From assembly GCF_018403325.1 (NCBI RefSeq), contig NZ_BOSL01000006.1:124001-188000 (forward strand): a DNA stretch of 64,000 nt, written 5' to 3'. The notes beneath the pieces were generated by a model that saw only the letters and a list, made by a program, of their open reading frames with translations, searched no databases and was not told the origin of the DNA. Of this stretch, positions 43,875-52,364 are shown one piece after another. The DNA is from Paenibacillus vini. Lineage in GTDB: Bacteria; Bacillota; Bacilli; Paenibacillales; Paenibacillaceae. Within the stretch, counting starts at the first letter, position 1. Each line of letters starts with the position of its first letter. A program made the translations under genes and the position numbers.

Positions 43875-44032
43875 CCATAACACCGTATTCACGCCGTGTT
43901 GCTAACGCTCCTTGATTCACCCGAAGTGGAATGCTGGAAGTCGATCAGGCGAATACCCTGAGAGGCTAAGTCTTCGACCCGGAGCTGACGCGCCTTAAGC
44001 CTCTTGGGTTCGTGAATACAAGAACGTTAGGA
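43875..44032 (+). repeat. attC-like site 22
   Basis: 5' box CCATAAC, 3' box GTTAGGA (44026). Family A, inner arms GTATTCACG/CGTGAATAC. GCGATAA before the box is complementary to TTATCGC at the start of cassette 21. Confidence 0.87.
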
Positions 44033-44084
44033 GAAATTAATGCAGTGTTAATAAAATCGAATGATACATGAATGGAGTTTTGAA

Positions 44085-44600
44085 ATGATAATAAGAACTG
44101 AAAATGAGCGGGATCTCAAGGAAGTGTTTGACTTAAACTTTCAAGCTTTTGGAAATAGAGAAGATGAATCGAAATTAGTTGAAAGAGTAAGAGAGTCTGA
44201 AGGATTTATACCCGAATTATCACTTGTGGCGGAAATGAATAATAAAATTGTTGGTCATTTATTATTAAGTAAAGCAAAAATAGAAGATCAAAATGAAGAA
44301 CATACTGTAATCGTGTTAGCCCCAATAGCAGTGAAGCCAGATCTACAAAAACAAGGAATTGGAAGTAGTTTGATTAAAGAGGGTATAAAGAGATGTAAGG
44401 AATTAGGATACGACCTTATATTATTGATAGGACACCCTAGTTATTATCCACGCTTAGGATTTCAACCTGCAAGAAAATTTGAACTTGAATTGAAACAATT
44501 TGAAGTACCTGATGAAGTATTTATGGTTTGTGAAGTTAGGGAAGGGGCACTTCATAAAATCAAAGGAGAGTTGAAATATCCTAAAGCCTTTTTTAGTTGA
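44085..44600 (+). CDS. GNAT-family N-acetyltransferase, YhbS-like (cassette 22)
   Basis: 171 residues from ATG 44085 (GAATGGAG upstream). IIRTENERDLKEVFDLNFQAFG, VLAPIAVKPDLQKQGIGSSLIKEG and LIGHPSYYPRLGFQPARKFEL are characteristic of YhbS-like acetyltransferases. Substrate unknown. Confidence 0.87.
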   Translation: MIIRTENERDLKEVFDLNFQAFGNREDESKLVERVRESEGFIPELSLVAEMNNKIVGHLLLSKAKIEDQNEEHTVIVLAPIAVKPDLQKQGIGSSLIKEGIKRCKELGYDLILLIGHPSYYPRLGFQPARKFELELKQFEVPDEVFMVCEVREGALHKIKGELKYPKAFFS

Positions 44601-44621
44601 TTCGAAGATGGCATTAGCATC

Positions 44622-44663
44622 ACCTAACATAGTATTCATGCGGCGGGACGGCTGGGACAACCC
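44622..44663 (+). repeat. attC-like site 23, truncated after the 5' half
   Basis: 5' box ACCTAAC and inner arm GTATTCATG followed by GCGGCGGG; the right half and 3' box are missing. GCATTA before the box pairs with TAATGC at the start of cassette 22. Confidence 0.75.
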
Positions 44664-44707
44664 GCAATACAGTTATTTATTATTCTTTTTTTGGTGGTGA
44701 AAAAGAT

Positions 44708-45202
44708 ATGAACCGAATTATATTTTTGATGACCATATTAATACTTCTGTCATCTTGTAGTTCGCAACCTAACCTAAATGAACCTAAATCCCAACATACT
44801 GATTTATCATATCCTGAAGCAGAGAAGAGAGGTTATGTTGTTGCTGGACCATCAGGAGTAGCGAATGTTGACTTGTTAGAAAACTTCTTTCAAGATTACC
44901 AGAACAAAAAAACTAACAAAGTAACAATTGCTCGTTACACTGATGAAGGGGATCCGATTTATGTGGATCTTGTTTATGATGGGAAGAAGATATTGTTTAC
45001 TTACGACAATACCTGGGATGCATTTGGTGGAGGACAGAGAATTAGGAAAACAAGTTGTACTAACTTAGGGAAAAGAACTGGTTCTCGGGGGGACCAGTAT
45101 GGAACGGAATACTTTTTAACTTCATGCAAAGATGATATTGGATTCAGTGATGAAGATAATAAGGAATATTACATACTATTTATAGAAGAAGTCAAGAAAT
45201 AA
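44708..45202 (+). CDS. DUF4362-like lipoprotein
   Basis: 164 residues. Lipoprotein signal IFLMTILILLSSC (Cys17), then GYVVAGPSGVANVDLLENFFQDYQNKKTNKVTIARYTDEGDPIYVDLVYDGKKILFTYDN, which resembles DUF4362 domains of Bacillota surface lipoproteins. The ATG follows TTGGTGGTG, a poor ribosome binding site. It sits between a truncated site and site 24. Confidence 0.72.
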   Translation: MNRIIFLMTILILLSSCSSQPNLNEPKSQHTDLSYPEAEKRGYVVAGPSGVANVDLLENFFQDYQNKKTNKVTIARYTDEGDPIYVDLVYDGKKILFTYDNTWDAFGGGQRIRKTSCTNLGKRTGSRGDQYGTEYFLTSCKDDIGFSDEDNKEYYILFIEEVKK

Positions 45203-45237
45203 TGTAGTGTATACATTTCAAAGAAGGCGGTAACATC

Positions 45238-45403
45238 ATCTAACACTGTGTTCACGTATCGGGCCGGCTTCGCCGTCCCTCGGTCGCCAGATGGATTCAG
45301 AGGAACTGATTCTGGCGACACATCCGCACCAGCCAACCGCATCGCGGCCAGTCACTTCGTTCCTTTAGGGTGGTGGGACGTCGTGAACACGGAACCGTTA
45401 TGC
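45238..45403 (+). repeat. attC-like site 24
   Basis: 5' box ATCTAAC, 3' box GTTATGC (45397), with ACC in place of AAC before the cut. Family D, inner arms GTGTTCACG/CGTGAACAC. Confidence 0.82.
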
Positions 45404-45444
45404 AATACCCCTGAAATACTGATTGAGAAGAGCGAATCAAATTA

Positions 45445-45627
45445 ATGAAGGGAGAGTTTGTAGTGGAATTTGTTTTTCCAGTATTAATTGGACTAGCCTT
45501 TCTTTTTACACTTGTAAGAATTGAAATTAATACTAAGAAAAAACTAGATAACGATGAACGAATAATTGAGCGGCTTGATTTGATCATAAATGAGTTTAGA
45601 AAAACAAAAAACTCTGAAGATAATTGA
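45445..45627 (+). CDS. Small membrane protein with coiled-coil tail (cassette 24)
   Basis: 60 residues: a membrane segment (FVFPVLIGLAFLFTLVRI) followed by a charged helical tail (KKKLDNDERIIERLDLIINEFRK). The start is ATG 45445 (or GTG 45463 behind GGGAGAG). Function unknown; short holin- or anchor-like proteins look similar. Confidence 0.55.
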   Translation: MKGEFVVEFVFPVLIGLAFLFTLVRIEINTKKKLDNDERIIERLDLIINEFRKTKNSEDN

Positions 45628-45752
45628 GATAAGTTGGAAGTTTTTTGTGAATATAGGTCTAGATTCTTTTGGTTTTTTTCTTCCTGAACGAATGCCAATA
45701 AGACAAAGAAAATAATGCTATGATGTATGGTTTCGAAGAGGTCATCGGCATC

Positions 45753-45892
45753 GCATAACACCGTATTCACTCTAGAGGTCTATCGCCCTTTGGTTGCCAG
45801 TTGTCTAATCGTGGAAGAAGCTCAAACAACAAACGCCCCAGCCTAAGATATATCTAAGGCTGGGGCGTTTCGTGAATACAACAACGTTATAC
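45753..45892 (+). repeat. attC-like site 25
   Basis: 5' box GCATAAC, 3' box GTTATAC (45886). Family B with a shortened central hairpin (CCCCAGCCT...AGGCTGGGG), inner arms GTATTCAC/GTGAATAC. Confidence 0.85.
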
Positions 45893-45920
45893 GCAAACCT
45901 AGCAAGAACAAGTTAAAGAC

Positions 45921-45953
45921 AGAACCGGAACAACCGGAACAACCGGAACAACT
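45921..45953 (+). repeat. Short tandem repeat (CCGGAACAA)
   Basis: Three copies of the nine-base unit in a row directly after site 25, in a non-coding stretch. Confidence 0.6.
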
Positions 45954-46031
45954 CTTTGAGCAGTTTGAAGGTGTTTCACTGAATGAAAAGGGCAAGGCAA
46001 CTCGTTTGTCTTTTTTGTCTTATTCCATGTA

Positions 46032-46964
46032 TTAACTTTCGTATATGGTAGCTATGTCATGTATTCTACGCTTCACTTCTGTGCGGATATGTAACGGCTC
46101 TAAACACTCGCATTTATCCCCAAAACTGAAAAGAATATTGTAGTAGTATTCGTTCTCTATGAAAGGAAAACTAACAATGTAATGCTCAGCACCGTCTGGT
46201 GAAAAGTGTTCATAAGTGCAATAATCAAGTACCCTGTCCATGACAGATTTATGAATACGAATTTTGATTTTTGTTTGCATAGTTGCCAAAATTTCAGTGA
46301 AATCTAACTGCGGTTTTTGATAATCTCGTGGCGTAAACGATTCCTCTTGTATTTGTAGGTTTGATGTGCGGGATAGCCTGAATAAGCGAAAATCATTTCT
46401 TTTATGGCAATACCCTTGCCAATACCAATGACTACTTTTCAATACAAGCTGATACGGCTCGGCTGTTCGTGCGGTTTGATTTCCGTAGCGGTCTGCATAT
46501 TCAAACGAAAGTAGCTTGCTTTCCTGTAAAGCTGTTTTGATAATTTCTAAATACGGTTGTATGTTCCTGTTGCCCATCCACAGACTTAAATCTATATATA
46601 TTTGATTTGCTTTTAATTCAATGTCTTTCGCTCTGTCGGCGGGGATAAAACTCTTGACTTTCGCAAGGGCGTTTACCAGTTCATCACCCCGGATCATGTT
46701 GGAAAGACTGGAAAGTCCCATCAAGATAGCGGAAAGGTCGGCAGTCGAAAAAACCTTTCTATCCATCTTGTATTTTTGCATGATTTCAAAGCCGCCGCCC
46801 ACTCCCGATGTTGAACGAACAGGAATACCCGCCATGTTGATAGTGTCTATGTCGCGGTAGATTGTGCGGGGTGAAACTTCAAACATATCTGCTAACTCCT
46901 GTGCGCCTATACGCTTTTTATCTAGGAGTATCATAATAATGCTAACAAGCCTGTCAACTTTCAT
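46032..46964 (-). CDS. YafY-type HTH/WYL-domain transcriptional regulator
   Basis: 310 residues from ATG 46964. N-terminal HTH (KRIGAQELADMFEVSPRTIYRDIDTI) and a WYL domain (FEYADRYGNQTARTAEPYQLVLKSSHWYWQGYC) that binds ligands. Divergent from the isochorismatase-like gene 118 bp away, which it probably controls. It reads against the array, and this pair lies in a 3-kb stretch longer than a usual cassette. Confidence 0.85.
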   Translation of the reverse strand: MKVDRLVSIIMILLDKKRIGAQELADMFEVSPRTIYRDIDTINMAGIPVRSTSGVGGGFEIMQKYKMDRKVFSTADLSAILMGLSSLSNMIRGDELVNALAKVKSFIPADRAKDIELKANQIYIDLSLWMGNRNIQPYLEIIKTALQESKLLSFEYADRYGNQTARTAEPYQLVLKSSHWYWQGYCHKRNDFRLFRLSRTSNLQIQEESFTPRDYQKPQLDFTEILATMQTKIKIRIHKSVMDRVLDYCTYEHFSPDGAEHYIVSFPFIENEYYYNILFSFGDKCECLEPLHIRTEVKRRIHDIATIYES

Positions 46965-47082
46965 CTGATAGCCGCCTTCCAAAGTCTCTTGTTGGCATTA
47001 TGAATTGTTGCCATACTGTTGTCAACAATTGCAAAGTACAATAAAAAAAGAAAACAAATCAACTATCAGGAGGAAACACACT

Positions 47083-47574
47083 ATGCAGAATAAAGCCTTA
47101 GTAATAATCGATATTCAAAATGACATAACTAAGAATTACAAGGATGTTATTGGCAATATCAATAAAGCTATTGATTGGGCAGTCAATAATAATATTCATG
47201 TTATTTATATAAGGCATGAAAATTTATCAGCCGGCACAAGGACTTTTAAACCCAATACATATGGGTCTGAATTAGCTTCAGACTTGAAAATAGTATCAAA
47301 AAATGTTTTTACAAAATTCAAAGGAAACGCATTAAGCTGTGAAGAATTTACAGACTATATTAGTGAAAATGAAATATGTGATTTCTACATAGCAGGAGCA
47401 GATGCTGTTGCTTGTGTTAAATCAACCTGTTACAACTTACGCAAAGCAAATTATGGCGTTACTGTGCTATCAGATAGCGTTACTAGTTATGATAAAAGGA
47501 AAATTGACGAAATGCTACGTTATTATGAAAGTAAGGGTAGTAAAATTATTTGTTTGAATGACCTATTAATTTAA
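47083..47574 (+). CDS. Isochorismatase-family cysteine hydrolase
   Basis: 163 residues from ATG 47083 behind TCAGGAGGA. Catalytic triad of the family: Asp in IIDIQNDI, Lys in VFTKFKGNAL and Cys in AGADAVACVKSTCYN. Members hydrolyse amides such as nicotinamide or pyrazinamide, or isochorismate; the substrate is unknown. A strong terminator follows. Confidence 0.82.
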   Translation: MQNKALVIIDIQNDITKNYKDVIGNINKAIDWAVNNNIHVIYIRHENLSAGTRTFKPNTYGSELASDLKIVSKNVFTKFKGNALSCEEFTDYISENEICDFYIAGADAVACVKSTCYNLRKANYGVTVLSDSVTSYDKRKIDEMLRYYESKGSKIICLNDLLI

Positions 47575-47599
47575 GCTCTTTCCATATTAATTGCATAGC

Positions 47600-47628
47600 G
47601 CGGCGGGCGGTTTATCGCCCGCCGCTTT
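47600..47628 (+). terminator. Terminator after the isochorismatase-like gene
   Basis: GCGGCGGGCG pairs with CGCCCGCCGC around a six-base loop, followed by TTTCT. Confidence 0.7.
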
Positions 47629-47855
47629 CTCATTTATCGGTGGTCAATGTCGTGCGACCTGCGTGGTTGCTGTTCGCACTGTTCCTGTCGTATGATACTG
47701 TAAACGCTTTTAGCCTGCATATTGTCTTGTCAGGCTACAATCTATTGTTTGGGGAAAATATCCAGACGCTGCGACAACGTTTTTTTTTCTGCTAAGGACC
47801 TAGTAGCCGCAAAGAAATAATAAAAAAATTTAAATTACTTTGGAGGTAAGTGGAG

Positions 47856-48638
47856 ATGGAGAGCAAAAAAATTGATAGCAAAGAATTCCCGATATTGGAA
47901 TTTGATGAAACACGTGTTGCAATAATAGAGGCAACTAATTTTATCCAACCAAAAGAAGAATTTGAATACTGTGTAATAACTTTTTTTAGAGATGTAATTG
48001 AAAAAATGAAAACGGAGGAAAAGTTGAAAGAAGTTGCGTGTTTACATTGCGAGACGGTAGATTTGCCAATATATGAAGCATATTATCAAGGAAAAAAAGT
48101 ACATATTACTTTGGGGTATTTAGGAGCTGCAGGTTCAGCAGGATTCTTAGAAGAACTGATAGCCTATGGTTTTCAGAAATTTATAGTTTGTGGTGGTGCA
48201 GGTGTATTAAAAAAAGACATTGCTGTTGGGCATGTAATAGTACCAGTTTCTGCAGTGAGAGATGAAGGTGTCTCATACCATTACATTAAGCCATCAAGAG
48301 AAATTGAATGTAATCTAGACGTATTAAAAATCATAGAGGACGATTTTAATATACATAATATTAGGTATATAAAGGCAAAAACTTGGACGACCGATTCATT
48401 TTATAGAGAGACTAAAGAAAAGGTTGAGTTACGGAAAGCAGAAGGGTGTGTAACTGTAGAAATGGAAGCAGCAGCATTTATGGCTGTTTCACAATTTAGA
48501 AATGTAAAATTAGGTATTATCTTGTATGGCGGTGATGATTTAAGTGGTGTCGAATGGGACAGTCGAAGTTGGAATAGCAGATCAGAAATAAGAGAAAACC
48601 TTGTAGAAATATCATTACGTATATGTTGTTCTTTATAA
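47856..48638 (+). CDS. Nucleoside phosphorylase superfamily protein
   Basis: 260 residues from ATG 47856 (GGAGGT eight bases before; a GTG at 47850 is also in frame). The phosphorylase fold is visible: ITLGYLGAAGSAGFLEELIAYGFQKFIVCGGAGVL, then TVEMEAAAFMAVSQF with the E-M-E ribose-binding motif. Close in style to uridine phosphorylase-like proteins. It ends about 260 bp before site 26. Confidence 0.82.
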   Translation: MESKKIDSKEFPILEFDETRVAIIEATNFIQPKEEFEYCVITFFRDVIEKMKTEEKLKEVACLHCETVDLPIYEAYYQGKKVHITLGYLGAAGSAGFLEELIAYGFQKFIVCGGAGVLKKDIAVGHVIVPVSAVRDEGVSYHYIKPSREIECNLDVLKIIEDDFNIHNIRYIKAKTWTTDSFYRETKEKVELRKAEGCVTVEMEAAAFMAVSQFRNVKLGIILYGGDDLSGVEWDSRSWNSRSEIRENLVEISLRICCSL

Positions 48639-48898
48639 TGAAACCACCCGATAGCAAAGGAATGATTATATGATCCATGATGAAGAAATTAAAGAACCAA
48701 TTAGAATTATAGTAGGGGCATCTAGAATAATGAATTAGGTTTTGTGCCACTCATTGTAGATGCAGTAAAGGAATAGTACGAGTAGTTGGAACAATGATGA
48801 ACCAATAGAAAAACTAAATTCAAACAGTTATATGATTCTAAAACAATTAGAATATGTAAGGAATTGGTGAGCGACTAATCATAGTAGCCTGTGACATC
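48639..48898. other. Gene-less stretch before site 26
   Basis: An ATG frame at 48671 reads MIHDEEIKEPIRIIVGAS and stops after 22 codons; it may be a decayed gene start. Nothing else is visible. Confidence 0.4.
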
Positions 48899-49043
48899 AT
48901 ATAACGCCTTATTCACGCTTTAGAGCTACCGCCCCTTGGTTGTCAGATGTATAATCATGAAAGCAGCTCAGACAACAAACGACCCAGCCCAAGATAAGAG
49001 CTATCTAAGGCTGGGTCATTTCGTGAATACAAGAACGTTTTGC
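48899..49043 (+). repeat. attC-like site 26
   Basis: 5' box ATATAAC, 3' box degenerate (GTTTTGC, 49037). Family B hairpin, inner arms TATTCACG/CGTGAATA. Its 5' flank is not complementary to the start of cassette 25, so material was lost or fused between. Confidence 0.82.
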
Positions 49044-49192
49044 GAAACTTCCGAAGAGCTGATGTGAAAGCATTCTAAAAGGAGCATTTATATAAATATT
49101 ATTCAGATTAGTTTGGGAGCTAAACTAAAGAGCAGGAGAACACAATTATCGTGAATAGTATGATCATCAACGAAGTTTTAGGGGGCTACTGC

Positions 49193-49672
49193 ATGTTAAA
49201 ATTATTCAAGTATAACTGGAAAATTCGCAGAGATTGGTTTGATTGGTGTGAAACTGTGAGTGAGGAAGAATTGCTAAAAAAACGCACCGGCGGTATTGGA
49301 TACATCCTTCCCACGCTATATCATGTTGTGGCAGTCGAGTATGGATGGATATGCGGTGGAATACAAGGAAAAGCGATTGATATCCCTCCATTCAAGGAAG
49401 TGGCCAGCTTACAGCAGGTAAAAGATTTTTCCGCCCGTTGTCACAAGGAACTTGCTCCATTTGTGTATGATTGGGATGACAGCTTGGAAGACTGCATAAT
49501 GATAGATATCACGGATGAAGGGGAGAGAGAGCCCCATAAATACGGTGAAGTTATGCGGCATGTGATAGCACACGAGATTCACCACAGCGGCCAATTATCT
49601 ATATGGTCACGAGAGATTGGAAAGAAACCGGTTAATGCAAATTTGATTGGCAGAGGGTTATTCGATATTTAA
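49193..49672 (+). CDS. DinB-family protein
   Basis: 159 residues from ATG 49193 (AGGGGG upstream). A four-helix-bundle DinB/YfiT-like protein: YNWKIRRDWFDWC start, LYHVVAVEYGWI with first metal His and VIAHEIHHSGQLSIWSRE with the C-terminal His pair. Such proteins are metal-dependent thiol S-transferases or unknown. It is followed 21 bp later by a phosphotransferase gene. Confidence 0.82.
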   Translation: MLKLFKYNWKIRRDWFDWCETVSEEELLKKRTGGIGYILPTLYHVVAVEYGWICGGIQGKAIDIPPFKEVASLQQVKDFSARCHKELAPFVYDWDDSLEDCIMIDITDEGEREPHKYGEVMRHVIAHEIHHSGQLSIWSREIGKKPVNANLIGRGLFDI

Positions 49673-49693
49673 CGTAAAGTAAGGGAGCCTACA

Positions 49694-50572
49694 ATGATTG
49701 AGCCAACTATCGAATCAATTAATTTTCTATTTCAGAAACATAAAATTAATGATCAGATTGTAAGTTTTCAAAGACTATCAGGAACAACCTCAGGATTAGT
49801 TTTAAGATTAGAATCAAAGAATGAATATAAATATATCTTAAAGTTTGATAATCCAAGCCAAATTGGATTAGTTGAACAACTGCTTCATACCTATGAGCAC
49901 TCAGTATTATTGCCAAAAGTCCTTTTTTCAGCCGAAGACAGTTCGTATTTTGTTTATACATTTCTTGATGGAACAACTCATATTAATCGTGGTCCAAAGA
50001 GTAGTTGGTTGAAAATATTGATAATGGAATTACTCAATAAATACGTGGAACATAAAGAAACAAGTACATGGGGAAGGATAGAATACCCACGAAAGACATG
50101 GAACGAATTTAATGAAATAAGTATTGATGAAGCAAGGATGAATCTGAGGAATGTATTATCAACAGAAGACTATAATTACGTTAAATTAAAAGCTAGCAAA
50201 CTATTTTTTGATGATTCAAAGCAAGGAAACAAATATTTGCTACACGGTGATACTGGAGTTCATAACTTCGTCTATAATAATGAAACATTAATTGGTGTGA
50301 TTGATCCATCACTAATGGTGGGACCCATCGTATATGATTTTCTATATGCATTTTGTTCTTCGCCGGACGATATTAATTCTGACACATTGTTTGCCGCAGC
50401 GGATTTACTTGAACATGGAAATATTGAAAGAACGAGATTGATTGAGGAAACTTTGATCCAGCTTTATTGTCGAATAGGGCTTAGTGTGCGTCATCATCCG
50501 AATGATTTAAAGGAATATATACAGGCATGGGAATATTGGAAACAATTATGTATAGATGTTGGTACGTCGTGA
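49694..50572 (+). CDS. APH-family phosphotransferase
   Basis: 292 residues with an N-terminal lobe (RLSGTTSGLVLRLES, YILKFDNP) and catalytic LHGDTGVHNFVYN and GVIDPSLMVG. The usual HGD-x3-N and D of the metal site are present. AAGGGAG precedes the ATG. The last codons (GTS) and the stop come from the right half of an attC site, so the natural C-terminus has been replaced by a deletion fusion. Confidence 0.8.
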   Translation: MIEPTIESINFLFQKHKINDQIVSFQRLSGTTSGLVLRLESKNEYKYILKFDNPSQIGLVEQLLHTYEHSVLLPKVLFSAEDSSYFVYTFLDGTTHINRGPKSSWLKILIMELLNKYVEHKETSTWGRIEYPRKTWNEFNEISIDEARMNLRNVLSTEDYNYVKLKASKLFFDDSKQGNKYLLHGDTGVHNFVYNNETLIGVIDPSLMVGPIVYDFLYAFCSSPDDINSDTLFAAADLLEHGNIERTRLIEETLIQLYCRIGLSVRHHPNDLKEYIQAWEYWKQLCIDVGTS

Positions 50573-50589
50573 ACACGGAGACGTTAGCT
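50560..50589 (+). repeat. Half attC-like site (array end)
   Basis: GGTACGTCGTGAACACGG then ACGTTAGCT is the right half of a family D site. It is the last recognisable site of the main array. Confidence 0.72.
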
Positions 50590-50614
50590 GAGAAAGGGAG
50601 AAAGGAGTAAGATC

Positions 50615-50752
50615 ATGAAAACCATATATGAATCTAAAGTCTATAAAGGGACTAAGCAATCATCAATATATGCTGATATTTATTACCCTGGAACTCAAAC
50701 TCCAGTAATCTATGATTTGAGTTATAGAGGACGAAAAAGGACACTGAACTGA
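50615..50752 (+). pseudogene. Truncated alpha/beta-hydrolase (5' end only)
   Basis: From ATG 50615 (AAAGGAG upstream) 45 codons read MKTIYESKVYKG...IYADIYYPGTQTPVIYDLS, the usual start of an esterase (DIYYP...PVI), then enter the terminator at 50736 and stop. The gene is cut after its first strand; the break marks the right edge of the array. Confidence 0.55.
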
Positions 50753-50770
50753 AGTCAGTGTCCTTTTAGT
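50736..50770. terminator. Bidirectional terminator
   Basis: AAAGGACACTGA pairs with TCAGTGTCCTTT around seven bases; serves the convergent diguanylate cyclase gene and the truncated gene. Confidence 0.8.
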
Positions 50771-50804
50771 TGATTCTTTATTATTGTGAATGAGTAGATG
50801 AGTT

Positions 50805-52364
50805 CTATGTAATGGTCGATGTGGCTTTTTCAGTAAAAACCTGTACTTGATTTCGACCAGCTCTTTTGGCAGCATAAAGTGCTTCATCAGCTTTTCGAAG
50901 AAGTTGATAGATTGTTTCCTCCATAGCTCCTGTCGTTTCAGATACTCCAAAACTGGAGGTAACCTGTACAACTTGTTCATTATTAACTAGAGGCTTTTGT
51001 TCGATGCAAAATCTTAGATGATTAGCGAAATTCTCCCCTTCTACTAGGGTATAACCAGTTAAAGCGAGTACAAATTCTTCACCGCCATATCTAGCAAATA
51101 GCATATGTTCTCTCAGCTCAGCCTTACATATTTGAGCCACATGTACTAGTACTTGATCTCCGATTTGATGTCCATAAGTGTCATTCACTTGTTTGAAATA
51201 ATCAATATCAAATAGAATAATCGTAAAGGATGCTTTTGCTGTCATTAAACTTTGCTCACTTTGTTGAAAAAAGGCACGACGATTGAATAATTGTGTTAGC
51301 TCATCATAATAGGCTTGGTGCTCTAACTTTTGTTGTAAAGTATGTAGCGCAGTTATATCCGTAAATATAATTAGAAAGCCAGAGTTACTATTTGATTGCT
51401 GAAGTTTCGAAATACGTAGTTGATAAACAAAACTAGCTTGATGAATCGTAGTATTCAATTTATCTGATATCGTATCTAGTTGAACAGGAAATGGTTGACC
51501 CGTTAGCATATACCAAACTTGATCAAAAGGTTTCCCTATCATGGATTGATCCAATTTACTAAACATATCTTTACATGCTTGATTATCTTCGATTAATTGA
51601 TAGCTACCATTAAGTACAAAAACACCATCACTCATATTATTAAAAATGGTATCCTTCGCAATTGGCATAATGGATAACATTCGAGAAGAAGTAATAGACC
51701 AGAGGTACAAAGCAGAAGAGAACCATAAAACCATGGGTACAGGATCGATACCATCGGGTGTCACTCCAATGAATAATAAAAATGCAGTCACTATTGGAAG
51801 CAATTGACCACAGATGAGGGCCAATAATTGAGGTTTATATACACTAACCGTTTCCTTCCAGCGTGAACACAACAATAATAACGCAGCTAACATACAGCAA
51901 CAAATGTAAATATTATGTACAGCAAACCATGTTCCACGTTCAATCTCACTAAATGGAACTCCAAGCACCGAATGTATATCATATACTCTATAGTAAAAAT
52001 GATGGTATTTATTTGTTACATTGATTATTAAAGTTAGAAGAGGAAATGCAAGTAAAGCGATGGTTCTTTTTCTCTCTAATTTGTAACCTAAATACTGCAT
52101 GACAAACAATAACCCTAACGGAGGGAAAAATGGCAACCCTAAATACTGTACAATATTCCAAAATCTAAGCTGTTCTAATGATGTGGATGTTAAGCTAAAG
52201 GCATAACCCAAGCAATAAATCAAGGAAGTTAATGTATACCACATGAACAATTTCGATATATTCGTATAATAATGTCTCTTCCAATATGTATAGGCTAGTA
52301 TAGACAAGTTCAATACAACCGAAGTGCAAACTAATGTTACATATGCCTCTACTTTCGGTTCCAA
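50805..52364 (-). CDS. Diguanylate cyclase with 7-helix membrane sensor and PAS-like domain
   Basis: 519 residues: an N-terminal membrane region of seven or eight helices (about 1-225, histidine-kinase-type N-terminal 7TM domain), a PAS-like domain (about 235-340, DGVFVLNGSYQLIEDNQAC) and a GGDEF domain (about 350-510) with YGGEEF active site and FDIDYFKQVNDTYGHQIGDQ. The RxxD inhibitory site is not obvious. It should make cyclic di-GMP at the membrane. It lies convergent to the end of the array. Confidence 0.9.
   Translation of the reverse strand: MEPKVEAYVTLVCTSVVLNLSILAYTYWKRHYYTNISKLFMWYTLTSLIYCLGYAFSLTSTSLEQLRFWNIVQYLGLPFFPPLGLLFVMQYLGYKLERKRTIALLAFPLLTLIINVTNKYHHFYYRVYDIHSVLGVPFSEIERGTWFAVHNIYICCCMLAALLLLCSRWKETVSVYKPQLLALICGQLLPIVTAFLLFIGVTPDGIDPVPMVLWFSSALYLWSITSSRMLSIMPIAKDTIFNNMSDGVFVLNGSYQLIEDNQACKDMFSKLDQSMIGKPFDQVWYMLTGQPFPVQLDTISDKLNTTIHQASFVYQLRISKLQQSNSNSGFLIIFTDITALHTLQQKLEHQAYYDELTQLFNRRAFFQQSEQSLMTAKASFTIILFDIDYFKQVNDTYGHQIGDQVLVHVAQICKAELREHMLFARYGGEEFVLALTGYTLVEGENFANHLRFCIEQKPLVNNEQVVQVTSSFGVSETTGAMEETIYQLLRKADEALYAAKRAGRNQVQVFTEKATSTIT

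Larger units (their letters stand above)
25821..50589 (+). mobile_element. Integron-like gene-cassette array with adjacent tyrosine recombinase
   Basis: Recombinase, an attI-like core at 26837, then about 26 attC-like sites to 50589. Cassettes are numbered here by the site they follow: cassette n starts at the G|TT of site n and ends at site n+1. Nearly all cargo genes read rightward and are AT-rich compared with the flanks. In 15 of 18 consecutive cassettes (0 to 17) the terminal boxes are exactly complementary and in three they differ by one base. Truncated sites at 40539, 42252, 44622 and 50560 mark deletions. Confidence 0.85.

Noticed and set aside
27259-49043. The repeated sites as ordinary REP/BIME-type or terminator repeats
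   Set aside because: The outer boxes match the start of the same cassette rather than a common consensus, and a whole cassette is duplicated with breakpoints in the box; dispersed repeats would not show this.
25821-50589. Prophage or ICE associated with the tyrosine recombinase
   Set aside because: No structural phage genes, relaxase, conjugation genes, transposase or tRNA attachment site are visible in the region.
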